From an uncultured Ruminococcus sp. (GTDB lineage: Bacteria; Bacillota; Clostridia; Oscillospirales; Acutalibacteraceae), in assembly GCA_902773265.1 (NCBI GenBank), contig CACYDZ010000036.1, positions 1-10,242 of the forward strand: 10,242 bases of DNA, written 5' to 3'. This document shows, piece after piece, positions 10,121 to 10,242 of this stretch (its first letter is position 1; each line of letters starts with the position of its first letter). Position numbers and translations under genes: made by a program. The notes under the pieces were generated by a model that had not been told where the DNA came from, ran no database searches, and was given only the letters and a program-made list of their open reading frames with translations.

Positions 10121-10242
10121 CAAAATCTGCTTACGCAGATTTTGTTTGAGATTTCAGCCGATTAAAGGGCTTCGCCCTTTAAAATCCTGACAAGGGGCTG
10201 CCGCCCCTTGACCCTGCCAACTTTTTGAAAAAAGTTGACAAA
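10121..10242 (+). repeat. Modular intergenic repeat, copy E (forward, runs off the window)
   Basis: H1 CAAAATCTGC-TTAC-GCAGATTTTG (10121-10144) is followed by TTTG and is terminator-like. H2 TTAAAGGGC-TTC-GCCCTTTAA is at 10162-10182. H3 CAAGGGGC-TGCC-GCCCCTTG (10191-10210) is fully paired here, unlike in copy A. The ACCCTGC linker comes next. H4 CAACTTTTT-GA-AAAAAGTTG (10218-10237) has both arms changed (CCAC/GTGG to CAAC/GTTG) so that pairing is preserved. The repeat continues past the window end. Confidence 0.75.

Overview
The window looks like chromosomal DNA from a low-GC member of the Firmicutes, most likely a Ruminococcus-like clostridium. The grounds are AT-rich codon use, strong AGGAG-type ribosome binding sites, rlmB and rpe of clostridial type, a DUF6512-type membrane protein, and recurring multi-hairpin intergenic repeats. 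The genus is an inference. No tRNA, rRNA or CRISPR array is visible.

Layout. Bases 1-460 hold a broken transposase 5' end on the minus strand, its upstream inverted repeat, and two decayed pieces of the intergenic repeat. Bases 523-1115 are the most striking non-coding feature: about 28 copies of the 9-mers TGTGGAAAA and TGTTGAAAA in both orientations, many laid end to end with no spacer, in two clusters around an AT-rich gap. This resembles a clostridial DnaA-box array (oriC or a DnaA-binding locus), but dnaA itself is not in the window. Everything from 1196 onwards is on the plus strand: a small membrane-anchored protein of unknown function (1196-1459), a DUF6512-type membrane protein (1835-2428), the 23S rRNA methyltransferase rlmB (2520-3314), a 992-residue protein that looks like a P-type ATPase with dismantled catalytic motifs behind a 430-residue charged N-terminal region (3362-6340), ribulose-phosphate 3-epimerase rpe (6600-7244), and a tight four-gene run (7555-10090) of a GT-C-type glycosyltransferase, a DUF2809 membrane protein, a 74-residue unknown protein and an ASCH-domain protein.

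Between genes sit several copies of one modular repeat built from up to five hairpins in fixed order (H1 CAAAATCTGC stem; H2 TTAAAGGGC stem; H3 GC-rich stem; H4 CCACTTTTT stem; H5 ACTTTC stem). Copies A, C and E are forward, just after stop codons, where H1 can act as a terminator. Copies B and D are reversed, just upstream of the next gene. Stem positions change in compensating pairs between copies, so the folded form seems to matter.

Functionally the window mixes housekeeping (rRNA methylation, pentose phosphate pathway), envelope-related membrane proteins and unknowns. The points most worth following up are the DnaA-box-like array with a promoter embedded in its edge, the pseudo-P-type ATPase, and the covarying hairpin repeats.
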